A DNA stretch of 32,531 nt from Candidatus Rothia avicola (lineage in GTDB: Bacteria > Actinomycetota > Actinomycetes > Actinomycetales > Micrococcaceae). The translations under genes were made by a program, and so were the position numbers. Where the stretch lies: positions 1 to 32,531 of the forward strand of contig DXCN01000046.1 in NCBI GenBank assembly GCA_019115985.1, written 5' to 3'. The notes under the pieces are model-generated. The model was not told the origin of the DNA. It made no database searches and saw only the letters and a program-made list of their open reading frames with translations. How positions within the stretch are numbered: the first letter of the stretch is position 1; each line of letters starts with the position of its first letter. Shown piece by piece: positions 23,772 to 31,030 of this stretch.

Positions 23772-24539
23772 ATGAGCACTCCTTCTATCCTTGTTGTCAC
23801 GGCAGGTTTGGGCGAGCCGTCCACCACTGCCCTACTGGGTGAGAACCTGAGCGAGGCCACTGCCCGGGCCCTAGCCGCTGCTGGAGTTGAGGCGAGCTTC
23901 ACCCAGATTTCGCTCCGCTCTCTAGCTACCGATATCACCAACCACTACCTGACCGGCTTCCCCATGGGCAAGCTGGCGACCGCCCTGGATCAGGTGCGGG
24001 AAGCTGACGCCCTGATTGTGGTCACCCCGGTCTTCAAGGCCAGCTATTCGGGGCTCTTCAAGAGCTTCTGGGACCTCGTCGAGGACGGCTCCCTGGCAGG
24101 TAAGCCCGTACTGATTGCCGCCACCGGCGGCACCGCCCGCCATTCCCTCATGCTGGAGACGGCCATGCGTCCGCTCTTTAGCTACCTCAAGGCAACCGTA
24201 GCCCCCTCGGGTGTCTTTGCCGCAACAGACGACTTCGGCACCGATGTACACCTGGCTCCGCGCGTCACCAAGGCAGCTAGCGAGTTTGCCCAGCTGGTGC
24301 TCTGGACGTTTGGGTCGGTAGATCCTGCCGGGCAGGCAGGCCAGCAGGCTGATGAAGGCGGGACCAGCAAGGCCAAGCAGCAGGCAGTTCAGGACGCCAA
24401 CACCGGCTCCTTCTTCGGCATTCTTGAGAAAGAGCGGGGCGGGCAAGCACCCGCGGCAGCTTATAAGGCACCGGGGTTAGAAGCCCTGACGGTCACCCCT
24501 TTCGAGGAATTACTTAAACGGAATACACCGGGCGTCTAA
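23772..24539 (+). CDS. NADPH-dependent FMN reductase, CE1759 type
   Basis: The 255-residue flavodoxin-fold protein starts with LVVTAGLGEPSTTALLGENL, where the loop binds FMN phosphate, followed by EADALIVVTPVFKASYSGLF and LIAATGGTARHSL, both typical of NAD(P)H:FMN reductases. It makes reduced FMN for the luciferase-like enzyme encoded just upstream. A low-complexity Gln/Ala/Gly linker (about residues 180-205) separates the core from a C-terminal stretch that contains FFGILEKERGG. The gene is followed by a hairpin. Confidence 0.88.
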   Translation: MSTPSILVVTAGLGEPSTTALLGENLSEATARALAAAGVEASFTQISLRSLATDITNHYLTGFPMGKLATALDQVREADALIVVTPVFKASYSGLFKSFWDLVEDGSLAGKPVLIAATGGTARHSLMLETAMRPLFSYLKATVAPSGVFAATDDFGTDVHLAPRVTKAASEFAQLVLWTFGSVDPAGQAGQQADEGGTSKAKQQAVQDANTGSFFGILEKERGGQAPAAAYKAPGLEALTVTPFEELLKRNTPGV

Positions 24540-24563
24540 AGGGCGGCCTACCGGTACAGCACT

Positions 24564-24598
24564 GGCGGGGAGGGTAAAAGCCCTCCCAGCCATTCTTT
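24564..24598 (+). terminator. Terminator of the luciferase-like operon
   Basis: An 11-bp stem (GGCGGGGAGGG with CCCTCCCAGCC, one mismatch) around TAAAAG is followed by ATTCTTT, 25 bases after the reductase stop. Confidence 0.65.
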
Positions 24599-24741
24599 AA
24601 GGTGTCTAAATTTTTGCATTTTCGTTCCGCAACTAAAACAGCGTCCTAGCTGGTGAGCGCGCGGGAACCCGTTAACCCATCTTAATATTTCCCACAGATA
24701 TTCCGTACAGGTGACTCAGCGCGTTAGGCTGGCACCAGATA

Positions 24742-24762
24742 GAGATTTTCTGAGAAAGTCTC
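24742..24762. promoter_or_regulatory. Candidate MarR operator
   Basis: A 21-base palindrome reading GAGATTTTCT-G-AGAAAGTCTC, with one mismatched pair, lies 43 bases before the MarR start and just after a TAGGCT that could be its -10. Position and size fit autorepression by a MarR dimer. Confidence 0.45.
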
Positions 24763-24805
24763 CTGAACCACACCTACCCACCCGGTAGACAGGAGAGGAG
24801 GTTCT

Positions 24806-25315
24806 ATGAAAACAGCCCCCACACCGGCTCGTTTCACCAAAGAACAGGAAAATCTGTGGAAGATTTACACCAACACTTTAGAGACCCTCAACCTACACCT
24901 CGATAGGTGCCTCAAAGAAGAAGTGAAAATCAAGCTGGCAGACTACAGGATTCTGGCAGCGATTATAGATTCACCACAGACAGATTCCACCGACGCCCAC
25001 CCCATAGTGCGCATGCGCGACCTAGCCCGCGCCACCAATGTCTCGGCATCACGGCTGACCTACCAGATCGATGTGCTAGAGAAAAACGGCTGGGTCACCA
25101 AGGTCTCGGTGCCCAGCGACAAGCGGGGCAAGGGAGTGCTAATCACCCAGCGGGGGCGGCAGGTCTTCAAAGAAGCCGCCCCTGTCTATACCCGCGAGGT
25201 GCAGCGCACGGTCTTTGAGGGGCTAGAGCCCGACATCGCCCGGGCCCTGGCCCACTTTTCCCGCAGTGTGCTCGGCAAGATTGCATACCCCGAGCGGCGG
25301 CGGGTAAGAGCCTAG
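24806..25315 (+). CDS. MarR-family transcription regulator
   Basis: This 169-residue protein has the MarR winged-helix dimer fold. Helices about 10-55 lead into MRDLARATNVSASRLTYQI (recognition helix, about 69-90) and the wing VPSDKRGKGVLITQRGRQ with the conserved Asp-Lys-Arg, then a long dimerisation helix. AGGAGAGGAGG before the ATG is a very strong ribosome site. The gene stands alone between two terminator-like regions. The luciferase-like monooxygenase operon directly upstream is a possible target, because MarR proteins often control flavin oxidoreductases, but the palindrome found before marR is not repeated there. Confidence 0.88.
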   Translation: MKTAPTPARFTKEQENLWKIYTNTLETLNLHLDRCLKEEVKIKLADYRILAAIIDSPQTDSTDAHPIVRMRDLARATNVSASRLTYQIDVLEKNGWVTKVSVPSDKRGKGVLITQRGRQVFKEAAPVYTREVQRTVFEGLEPDIARALAHFSRSVLGKIAYPERRRVRA

Positions 25316-25398
25316 AAGATACACAGAGGGGCGGATTCTTGTAAGCGTCCACCCCTCGTCTTTGCCCTGCCGGTAGGCAGAGAAAAAATTTTAGATTT

Positions 25399-25635
25399 TT
25401 ACTGCTGGTCGGCAGAACCGGGCTTCTGGGCCTTAGGGATGACCCCAACCCGCTGGGCCTTGTAGAGCTGCTCGCGGTTGGCTAGTACCACCAGGGCCAG
25501 GGCGTTGAGGGCCAGGCCGATGATGAAGATAATCCAGCCAATCACCATCAGGGCAGTACCGCTGAGGATTGCACCAACAATCAGGGCAGCAACCGAAACC
25601 AGGTAGGCGGGGGAGAGAAGAAAGCGGGTATCCAT
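25399..25635 (-). CDS. Small two-helix membrane protein, second of paralogous pair
   Basis: The 78-residue protein has two hydrophobic helices (about 10-30 and 33-52) and a basic C-terminal tail ending in KAQKPGSADQQ. The opening MDTRFLLSPAYLVS closely matches that of the upstream gene product, showing an old duplication. It starts 18 bp after the upstream gene's stop, so both are on one transcript. No enzymatic motif is present; function is unknown. Confidence 0.7.
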   Translation of the reverse strand: MDTRFLLSPAYLVSVAALIVGAILSGTALMVIGWIIFIIGLALNALALVVLANREQLYKAQRVGVIPKAQKPGSADQQ

Positions 25636-25653
25636 GGGGTCCTCTCGGTGGTT

Positions 25654-26037
25654 CTAGCGGACGTGCGGGCGCGGGGCGCGGGAGCGGAAGATACGCTCGT
25701 CGCTGGAGGCAGCAGCACTGGAGGCTGCGGCTGAGACCAGGGGCTGGGACTCGGTAATGGCCTCGGGCTCGTGGAGGTAGGGGGTAGCGGGCGCGTCCTC
25801 TTCTTCATACTCTACCCGGGCGGCGGCGTCCGCACCGGCGATCATAGCGGGCAGGGGCCCGCCCTTGAGGCGCTGTACCATCACCAGGGTGGCAAAGACG
25901 TTCAGGCCCATACCGGCCAGAAGTACGACCCATCCCAGCACTGATACCCAGGTGGAACTCGCACCCACCATTAAAGCGCCTGCAAAAAGGGCTGCGAGGG
26001 AGGTGAGGTATGCCGGGGAAAGGTCTTTGGTGTCCAT
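25654..26037 (-). CDS. Small two-helix membrane protein with acidic tail, first of paralogous pair
   Basis: The 127-residue protein was started at the ATG at 26037 because it aligns with its paralogue (MDTKDLSPAYLTSLAALF) and has CAGGA before it; the frame is open further upstream without a ribosome site. Two membrane helices occupy about residues 10-55. The cytoplasmic tail (60-127) is acidic in its first half (RVEYEEEDAP) and Ser/Ala-rich later (VSAAASSAAASSDE), ending basic. The tail is absent from the paralogue. No known function. Confidence 0.65.
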   Translation of the reverse strand: MDTKDLSPAYLTSLAALFAGALMVGASSTWVSVLGWVVLLAGMGLNVFATLVMVQRLKGGPLPAMIAGADAAARVEYEEEDAPATPYLHEPEAITESQPLVSAAASSAAASSDERIFRSRAPRPHVR

Positions 26038-26063
26038 TGGTCCTGATTCTGTGAGAAAATCTA

Positions 26064-26083
26064 ATATTCTAATTTCAGAATAT
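26064..26083. promoter_or_regulatory. Candidate operator upstream of the small membrane protein pair
   Basis: ATATTCT and AGAATAT arms flank a six-base AATTTC spacer 27 bases before the ATG at 26037, in an AT-rich patch unlike its surroundings and overlapping the likely promoter. The remaining bases up to bioB (26084-26314) hold no recognisable gene. Confidence 0.35.
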
Positions 26084-26314
26084 ATTGCAGGCGTGCCCTT
26101 CCACCCTGAGAAGCCCTCGTCAACCTGGGGCCCACATAGGCCTATAGCGGAATAGGCACTTACCCATAGTAGGTGATGATTCTGCAAATTTCTTGAGTAT
26201 CACCTAGCCGGTGCCTCGAATCACTCCCGCTCGCGGGCGGTTGAAGCATAAAGAACGGACAGCTGCCCCGGGTGCGATTTTAAGATACCACCGCCCCGGG
26301 GCTAGAAAGTAGGG

Positions 26315-27553
26315 CTAGAAGTTGGGGGTGGCGTCCGTCCCGACCCCGCGGCGGCGGATTTCGGGTACCAGGACCTCGGGAGCCCGCTGCCCACCACCGG
26401 GGCGGACGCCGGCGCCCGCCTCCCCTGCGGACGGGTGGGTCCCGCAGGCCCCGGAGCTACAGCCACCGCAGCCACCGGACGCCCCGCAGGGCGCGGGTGC
26501 AACAGCAGTTTCCTGGGCGAGGTCTACACCGTGGGCGCGCAGGTAGTCTTCGTGTTCGGCTACCAGATCGCGGTCTTCAGCACCAAGCACCACGAACCCA
26601 CCGTCCCGAATCATCTTCAGGTCGTCGAGGGCTGACTGGCCGGTTGAGGTGAGATAGTCACCCAGGAAGAGGGAGTTGACCACATGGAGGGCCAGGGGCT
26701 GGAGGGAACGCAGGTGCATTTCACGCCCGCCTGCCATACGCAGTTCTTTTTCGGGGGCAACCAGGCGTACGGTGGCCAGGATCCGCAGGCAGCGCAGCGG
26801 GGTGAGCTCCCAGGTGCCGGCCAGCGGGGTGCCCTCAAAGGGCATGAGGAAGTTGACGGGGATGGAGTCCCCTTCCAGGTCTTTGAGGGCAAAAATGGCG
26901 TCCACCAGCTGTTCGTCGCTCTCGCCCATGCCCACAATCAGGCCGGAGCAGGCAGAGAGACCGGCTTCCTTGGCGGAGTGGACGGTGTTCACGCGGTCGG
27001 CGTAGGTGTGGGTGGTGCAGATATCGGCGTAGTGGTCTTCGCTGGTGTTGAGGTTGTGGTTGTAGGCGTCCACCCCGGCCTGCTTGAGGCGGTCGGCCTG
27101 GCCGTCTTTGAGAATGCCTAAGCAGGCACAGACTTCCACCTGGGGGTGTTCTTCTTTGAGGTCTTCGACCATGGTGACAACGCGCTCGACGTCGCGGTCG
27201 GTGGGTCCCTTACCCGAGGCGACCATGCAGACGCGGGAGGCTCCGCCCGCGATGCCGTAGCCGGCCTGTTTGACGGCTTCATCGGTTTTGATCCAGGAGT
27301 ATTTGAGCACTTCAGCTTCGGAGCCGAGGCGCTGGGAGCAGTAGGTGCAGTCTTCGGGGCAGAGACCTGACTTGAGGTTGACTAGGTAGTTCACCTTGAC
27401 GGTGTTTCCGAAGTAGTGGCGGCGTAGACGGGAGGCGGCGTCGACGAGGGCGAAGGTTTCAGCGTCGCTGGCGGTCAGGGCGGCAAGCGCTTCGTCGCGG
27501 TTTGCAGGCTGGCCGGCCAGAGCGCGGTCGGCAATGGCAGAGAAGTCAATCAT
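26315..27553 (-). CDS. bioB: Biotin synthase with Cys-rich C-terminal tail
   Basis: This 412-residue radical-SAM enzyme inserts sulfur into dethiobiotin, the last step of biotin synthesis. The [4Fe-4S] motif is C65, C69 and C72 in [12 protein letters not shown]. Ligands for the [2Fe-2S] sulfur donor are the cysteines of [20 protein letters not shown] and [13 protein letters not shown], plus R272 in [21 protein letters not shown] is the SAM/substrate signature. It is some 65 residues longer than E. coli BioB: after residue 350 comes [17 protein letters not shown] (Cys 356, 362, 365, 370) and then a 41-residue Gly/Arg-rich tail. ATG at 27553 lacks a ribosome site and has TTGACT six bases before it. 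A palindrome matching the BioQ box lies 21 bases upstream. Confidence 0.95.
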   Translation of the reverse strand: MIDFSAIADRALAGQPANRDEALAALTASDAETFALVDAASRLRRHYFGNTVKVNYLVNLKSGLCPEDCTYCSQRLGSEAEVLKYSWIKTDEAVKQAGYGIAGGASRVCMVASGKGPTDRDVERVVTMVEDLKEEHPQVEVCACLGILKDGQADRLKQAGVDAYNHNLNTSEDHYADICTTHTYADRVNTVHSAKEAGLSACSGLIVGMGESDEQLVDAIFALKDLEGDSIPVNFLMPFEGTPLAGTWELTPLRCLRILATVRLVAPEKELRMAGGREMHLRSLQPLALHVVNSLFLGDYLTSTGQSALDDLKMIRDGGFVVLGAEDRDLVAEHEDYLRAHGVDLAQETAVAPAPCGASGGCGGCSSGACGTHPSAGEAGAGVRPGGGQRAPEVLVPEIRRRGVGTDATPNF

Positions 27554-27573
27554 GGAACCAGTCAACACCGATT

Positions 27574-27588
27574 TTGAACGGTGTTCAA
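27574..27588. promoter_or_regulatory. Probable BioQ-type operator of bioB
   Basis: TTGAAC-GGT-GTTCAA is a perfect 15-base palindrome directly upstream of bioB. Known actinobacterial BioQ (TetR-family) boxes follow TGAAC-N3-GTTAC, and this site matches with one base changed. A TetR-family gene stands next to the biotin genes. Confidence 0.6.
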
Positions 27589-27631
27589 ATTGTTACTTCT
27601 CTCTACACAGCTCATAATCACCTGAAGAGTA

Positions 27632-28333
27632 CTAGGCGCCGCAGCCCCCAGAGCCACAGGCACAGTTACCGCCGCAGCCACCGCCGGACGCCGCACCCTC
27701 CAGCGCGACCTGGGCATAGGCGTCCGCGTCCTCCACCCCGGCAGCACGCAGATGCTCTACGCACTCAGCTACCAGGTCGCGGTCACCCGCATCGGCAATG
27801 GTGAGGCCAGCGCCCACGATGAGCTTGAGGTCCTCAAAAATCAGGCGGGGCTGGGCGGGGTCTACGGTCAGCACCAGCGAGTCCAGGGCACCGACCGCCA
27901 AAGGTTGCAGGGAGCGCAGGGTCATGTCGCGACTCTCCCCCAGGTGCAGGCTCTTTGCGGGTGCAGCCAGGCGGGCGGCGGCCAGCACGCGCAGGGCCTC
28001 CATGGGGGCCAGGGCGGGTACGCCCACAAAGTCCACGTCGATACGCTCCACCGCGGGGTCGGCTGCCAGGTCAGCTAAGGTAGCTGCCAGTGCGTCGGCG
28101 TCGAGGGGGGCTGCGACCTCTACAAGGGAGGACGCCACCTGCCGCTCGGGTGCGCCCAGCAGGTTGATGGCGGTGATGGTTGAGCCGAAGTGGGTGGCGC
28201 GTAGTTCTGCAGCCAGTTCCATGAGGGCGAAGGTGGCGGCGGGGCTGGCAGTCAGTATATCGTGGAGGTTGGCTGGTGAGGCAGTTTCGCCTGCGCGCAG
28301 GCGGGCGGCAAGATCTGAAAAGTTGAGGGTCAT
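27632..28333 (-). CDS. BioB-like protein lacking the radical-SAM core
   Basis: This 233-residue protein keeps both ends of biotin synthase. Residues about 5-59 (FSDLAARLRAGE..., TASPAATFALMELAAELR) align with the BioB N-terminus. Residues about 108-200 ([55 protein letters not shown]) align with the BioB C-terminal part from residue 250. About 190 central BioB residues, including the CxxxCxxC motif and all three [2Fe-2S] cysteines, are replaced by about 48 residues. The equivalent of bioB R272 is H130. It ends in GGGCGGNCACGSGGCGA (Cys 220, 224, 226, 231), like the tail of BioB. It is upstream of bioB on the same strand. ATG at 28333 has TAGATT seven bases before it. A helper or scaffold for BioB is my inference. 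Confidence 0.8.
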   Translation of the reverse strand: MTLNFSDLAARLRAGETASPANLHDILTASPAATFALMELAAELRATHFGSTITAINLLGAPERQVASSLVEVAAPLDADALAATLADLAADPAVERIDVDFVGVPALAPMEALRVLAAARLAAPAKSLHLGESRDMTLRSLQPLAVGALDSLVLTVDPAQPRLIFEDLKLIVGAGLTIADAGDRDLVAECVEHLRAAGVEDADAYAQVALEGAASGGGCGGNCACGSGGCGA

Positions 28334-28414
28334 GGGTTCAAATCTACTCCTCTGCGAGGGAACAGCGCCTACTGCCAGCTGTTGCCGGGAGCGAAAGTAG
28401 GTCACAATGAGGGG

Positions 28415-28957
28415 GTGGCTTTATCCCGTGAGAAGATTCTTGACACCGCTTTTGATGTGCTGCGCCAGTTTGGCTTAGCCGACCTTTCGATGCGTCGGTT
28501 GGCTACCGAGCTGGGCGTGGCCCCCGGCGCGCTCTACTATCACGTCAAAAATAAGCAGGAGCTTCTAGCCTCATTAGCCTCCCGCATGCTGGCCACGGTT
28601 GAGCACCCCCAGGCAGCGGCAACCCCCGGCAGCCTGCTCATCACCGGGGAAAACACCTACCGGCAACTTATTCCAGTTAAGGAATGTTCCGAAGTCATCC
28701 GTCTAGCCCTAGCCCTTCACCCCGCAACTCTCACCCCTGATAGACTGACCCTGCTCGACACCCTTGAAACTGACTTTGAAGCCGTCACCGGTACCCCGCA
28801 ACCCGCCCAGGCCGCCGAAATTTTCATGCACACCTGCCTGAGCCTCATCGAACAAGAGCAAACCCGGGCCCTACTCACCGGCAGCGCCCCACCCGCTGAG
28901 CCACCGGCGTCCTACACCTCCGCCCTCACCGCCATCATCAAGGGCTTTACCGCCTAA
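28415..28957 (+). CDS. TetR-family regulator, probable BioQ
   Basis: This 180-residue repressor has an N-terminal helix-turn-helix (about residues 5-50: SREKILDTAFDVLRQFG then LSMRRLATELGVAPGALYYH) and a divergent ligand-binding C-terminal domain with no recognised pocket. GTG at 28415 is used as start because the TetR fold begins there and CACAAT lies six bases before it. It is divergent from the BioB-like gene across 81 bp and close to a BioQ-type palindrome before bioB, so control of biotin genes is likely. BioQ in Corynebacterium and mycobacteria is also a TetR protein. The assignment depends on context. Confidence 0.7.
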   Translation: MALSREKILDTAFDVLRQFGLADLSMRRLATELGVAPGALYYHVKNKQELLASLASRMLATVEHPQAAATPGSLLITGENTYRQLIPVKECSEVIRLALALHPATLTPDRLTLLDTLETDFEAVTGTPQPAQAAEIFMHTCLSLIEQEQTRALLTGSAPPAEPPASYTSALTAIIKGFTA

Positions 28958-29001
28958 CCCACCCCACTCAGCCAAGCCCCGTAGAACGAAAAGATAAGAC
29001 T

Positions 29002-30375
29002 GTGACCCTCCGTGTTGAGCCCGTCTGGGCTACCCTGCCAGACCACCGCGCCGAAGTTGAGGCAGCCCGCGCTGCTTTTGTTGAAAAGTACGGGGCAGAG
29101 CCCGACGGGGTGTGGTCAGCGCCCGGACGCCTCAATCTACTGGGTGAATACATCGACTTTCTCGGCGGGTCCTGCATGCCCATGCCCATGCCCTACCGCA
29201 CCTATGTGGCGGGTAGGTTACGTACCGACGGGGTGCTGCGGGCGGCGTCCTTGCAGATGCCGGGGGACGACCGAACGGTCGTGATTCGCGAGATTACCCC
29301 GGGCACTTTTAAGGGCTGGTTCACCTATGTGGCGGGCGTAGCCTGGGCCATGAACCGGGAAGGTGGCAAAGATATCGCCCTGCCCCATAATTTTGGGGCT
29401 GACCTGCTGATTACCTCCCAGGTGCCGGTGGGCGGGGGCCTGTCGTCCTCTGCCGCCTTGGAGTGCTCCACAGCCCTGGCCCTACTAGATCTTTCCTGCC
29501 CCCTGCGCCAGGGGTGCGATTGCACTGAGGCTCTACCTTCTGACCTCTCCCCCACCAACGACGCCCTGCGTGCCCGCCTGGCCCAGGTCTGTATTCGTGC
29601 CGAGAACGAGGTGGCGGGGGCCCGCACCGGCGGCCTTGACCAGACCGCTTCGCTGCGCTCGGCACCGGGTAAGGCCCTGGTGGTGGACTTCCGCGATTTC
29701 TCCATCAACCCGCTGACCGTTGATGTGGCGAGCGCTGACCTAGGTTGGCTGGTCATCAACACCAACACCCCCCACGAGCTGGCGGGGGGCGAGTTTGCTG
29801 CCCGCCGCGAGGCGAACGAGGCTGTGACCGGGGCGATGGGGCTGGACTACCTGCGCAATGCCCTGCCCGAGGATCTCACCTGTGCCGGTATGAGCGAGCG
29901 CGAGGCTAAGCAGTGCCGCCTGGATCTGGTGGATCAGACCGTCAACCGCGCCCTGGTTGCTCTGGAAGAGACCGGCCAGCCCCGCACCTTCCCGCGCGGC
30001 TGGGTGCGCCACACCCTGCACGATATGACCCTGGTGGAGCGGGCAGCCTACCTGCTGGGCCGTAAGGACGCCGGTGAGCAGGTTGACTGGAGCGAGCTGG
30101 GCAGGCTCTTTACCGAGAGTTTTGTATCGATGCGCGATGAGCTGCGCGTTTCGCGCCCCGAGATTGATCTGGCGGTTGATACCTGCCTGGCGGCCGGCGC
30201 TCTGGGTGCCCGTCTTGTGGGTGGCGGCTTTGGCGGGGCTGTGATGGCCCTGCTACCGGCCCACCTGTTGGGGTCAGCGGCAGAGCGGGTGGCTCTAGCC
30301 TATGCCCAACAGGGCTACGCCGACCCCGAATTCCTGCCCATGGTGGCGGGCTTCCCGGCAGATCGAGATATATAG
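29002..30375 (+). CDS. galK: Galactokinase (GHMP kinase)
   Basis: This 457-residue GHMP-fold kinase phosphorylates galactose to galactose-1-phosphate. SAPGRLNLLGEYIDF (39-53) is motif 1, VPVGGGLSSSAALE the ATP-binding motif 2, NEVAGARTGGLDQTAS carries the catalytic Asp, and ARLVGGGFGGAVMAL is motif 3. The motif 1 sugar-contact stretch, GEHTDYN in most galactokinases, reads GEYIDFL here (E49, Y50, D52, F53, L54). There is an extra Cys/Pro-rich insertion around CPLRQGCDCTEALPSDLSPTN (six or so residues each side are poorly conserved). The GTG start lacks a clear ribosome site. The other Leloir genes are not nearby. A different hexose substrate is possible. Confidence 0.85.
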   Translation: MTLRVEPVWATLPDHRAEVEAARAAFVEKYGAEPDGVWSAPGRLNLLGEYIDFLGGSCMPMPMPYRTYVAGRLRTDGVLRAASLQMPGDDRTVVIREITPGTFKGWFTYVAGVAWAMNREGGKDIALPHNFGADLLITSQVPVGGGLSSSAALECSTALALLDLSCPLRQGCDCTEALPSDLSPTNDALRARLAQVCIRAENEVAGARTGGLDQTASLRSAPGKALVVDFRDFSINPLTVDVASADLGWLVINTNTPHELAGGEFAARREANEAVTGAMGLDYLRNALPEDLTCAGMSEREAKQCRLDLVDQTVNRALVALEETGQPRTFPRGWVRHTLHDMTLVERAAYLLGRKDAGEQVDWSELGRLFTESFVSMRDELRVSRPEIDLAVDTCLAAGALGARLVGGGFGGAVMALLPAHLLGSAAERVALAYAQQGYADPEFLPMVAGFPADRDI

Positions 30376-30395
30376 GGCTCTCTTATTTCAAGGTG

Positions 30396-30443
30396 ACCCA
30401 GGGGTAGCCATCAGAATTTTCTCAGCCTACTGGGTTTCTTTTT
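30396..30443 (+). terminator. Terminator of galK
   Basis: ACCCAG pairs with CTGGGT and TAG with CTA, enclosing a long loop, followed by TTTCTTTTT. The hairpin begins 20 bases after the galK stop. Confidence 0.6.
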
Positions 30444-30535
30444 GTGGGGTTAGTGCGTAAACTTATCAACAGGGAAGCCTACGAGCTATCCCTGTATTCC
30501 AAGCTCGCGCAAGCGAGGAACGAAAGGAGCCCACC

Positions 30536-30766
30536 ATGGCTGCAGAAGACAAGATTGAAAACGGCCTCGACAACCTCGCCGGCAAGGCCAAGGAGGCCGG
30601 TGGCAAACTGACCGGCGATGACCGCCTCGAAGCTGAGGGTAAGGCCGACCAGGTTCAGGCCCAGGCTAAGGACAAAGTCGATGAAGCCAAGCAGGCCATC
30701 TCCGACGGTATTGATAAAGCTAAGGACGCCATCAGCGGCATCAAGGATTCCCTCAAGAAGGACTAG
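30536..30766 (+). CDS. CsbD-family stress protein
   Basis: The 76-residue, hydrophilic, highly charged protein consists of amphipathic helices. EDKIENGLDNLAGKAKEAGG and GDDRLEAEGKADQVQAQ are the CsbD signature repeats. Family members are general-stress proteins of unknown biochemical role in many bacteria. AAAGGAG before the ATG is a strong ribosome site. Its C-terminal GIDKAKDAI is repeated in the next small protein. An AT-rich stretch after the galK terminator probably holds its promoter. Confidence 0.85.
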   Translation: MAAEDKIENGLDNLAGKAKEAGGKLTGDDRLEAEGKADQVQAQAKDKVDEAKQAISDGIDKAKDAISGIKDSLKKD

Positions 30767-30845
30767 CCTTATCCCTTTCAGGCGCTAAACTGCTAGTGGG
30801 TACCCATTTCGGGGCCCCTCGCACCGCACAAGAAAGGTGGAACCC

Positions 30846-31010
30846 ATGGGTTTCGATCTCAACAGCGCCATCAACGACGGCATCGACAAGGCTAAGGACG
30901 CCATCAACGAGAAGGCTGGCAAGGAAGTTGTCAGCGAAGAAAACGCTGAGAAGGCTAAGGAAGCCGCTGCCGGTGCCGCCACCAAGCTCACCGAGAAGTT
31001 CGGTAAGTAA
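30846..31010 (+). CDS. 54-residue helical protein, resembles the MT0933/Rv0909 antitoxin-like family
   Basis: MGFDLNSAINDGIDKAKDAI and the rest are Lys/Ala/Glu-rich and predicted to be fully helical. The opening MGFD plus repeated AKDA/AKEA blocks resemble small actinobacterial proteins annotated as MT0933-type antitoxins, though that name has little experimental basis. AAAGGTGG precedes the ATG. Nine residues (GIDKAKDAI) are identical to the tail of the CsbD protein 79 bp upstream, and the underlying DNA also matches over GCTAAGGACGCCATCA, suggesting partial duplication. A hairpin follows the stop. No toxin partner is visible. Confidence 0.7.
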   Translation: MGFDLNSAINDGIDKAKDAINEKAGKEVVSEENAEKAKEAAAGAATKLTEKFGK

Positions 31011-31030
31011 AACCGTCTTTTAGGGTTAGC

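Noticed and set aside
26240-26300. GC palindromes after bioB as a terminator
   Set aside because: CCCCGGG/CCCGGGG can pair but the loop is long and no T-run follows on the minus strand.
29175-29192. Three CATGCC repeats in galK as a phase-variation switch
   Set aside because: The unit is six bases, so slippage would not shift the frame, and the length matches other galactokinases at this position.
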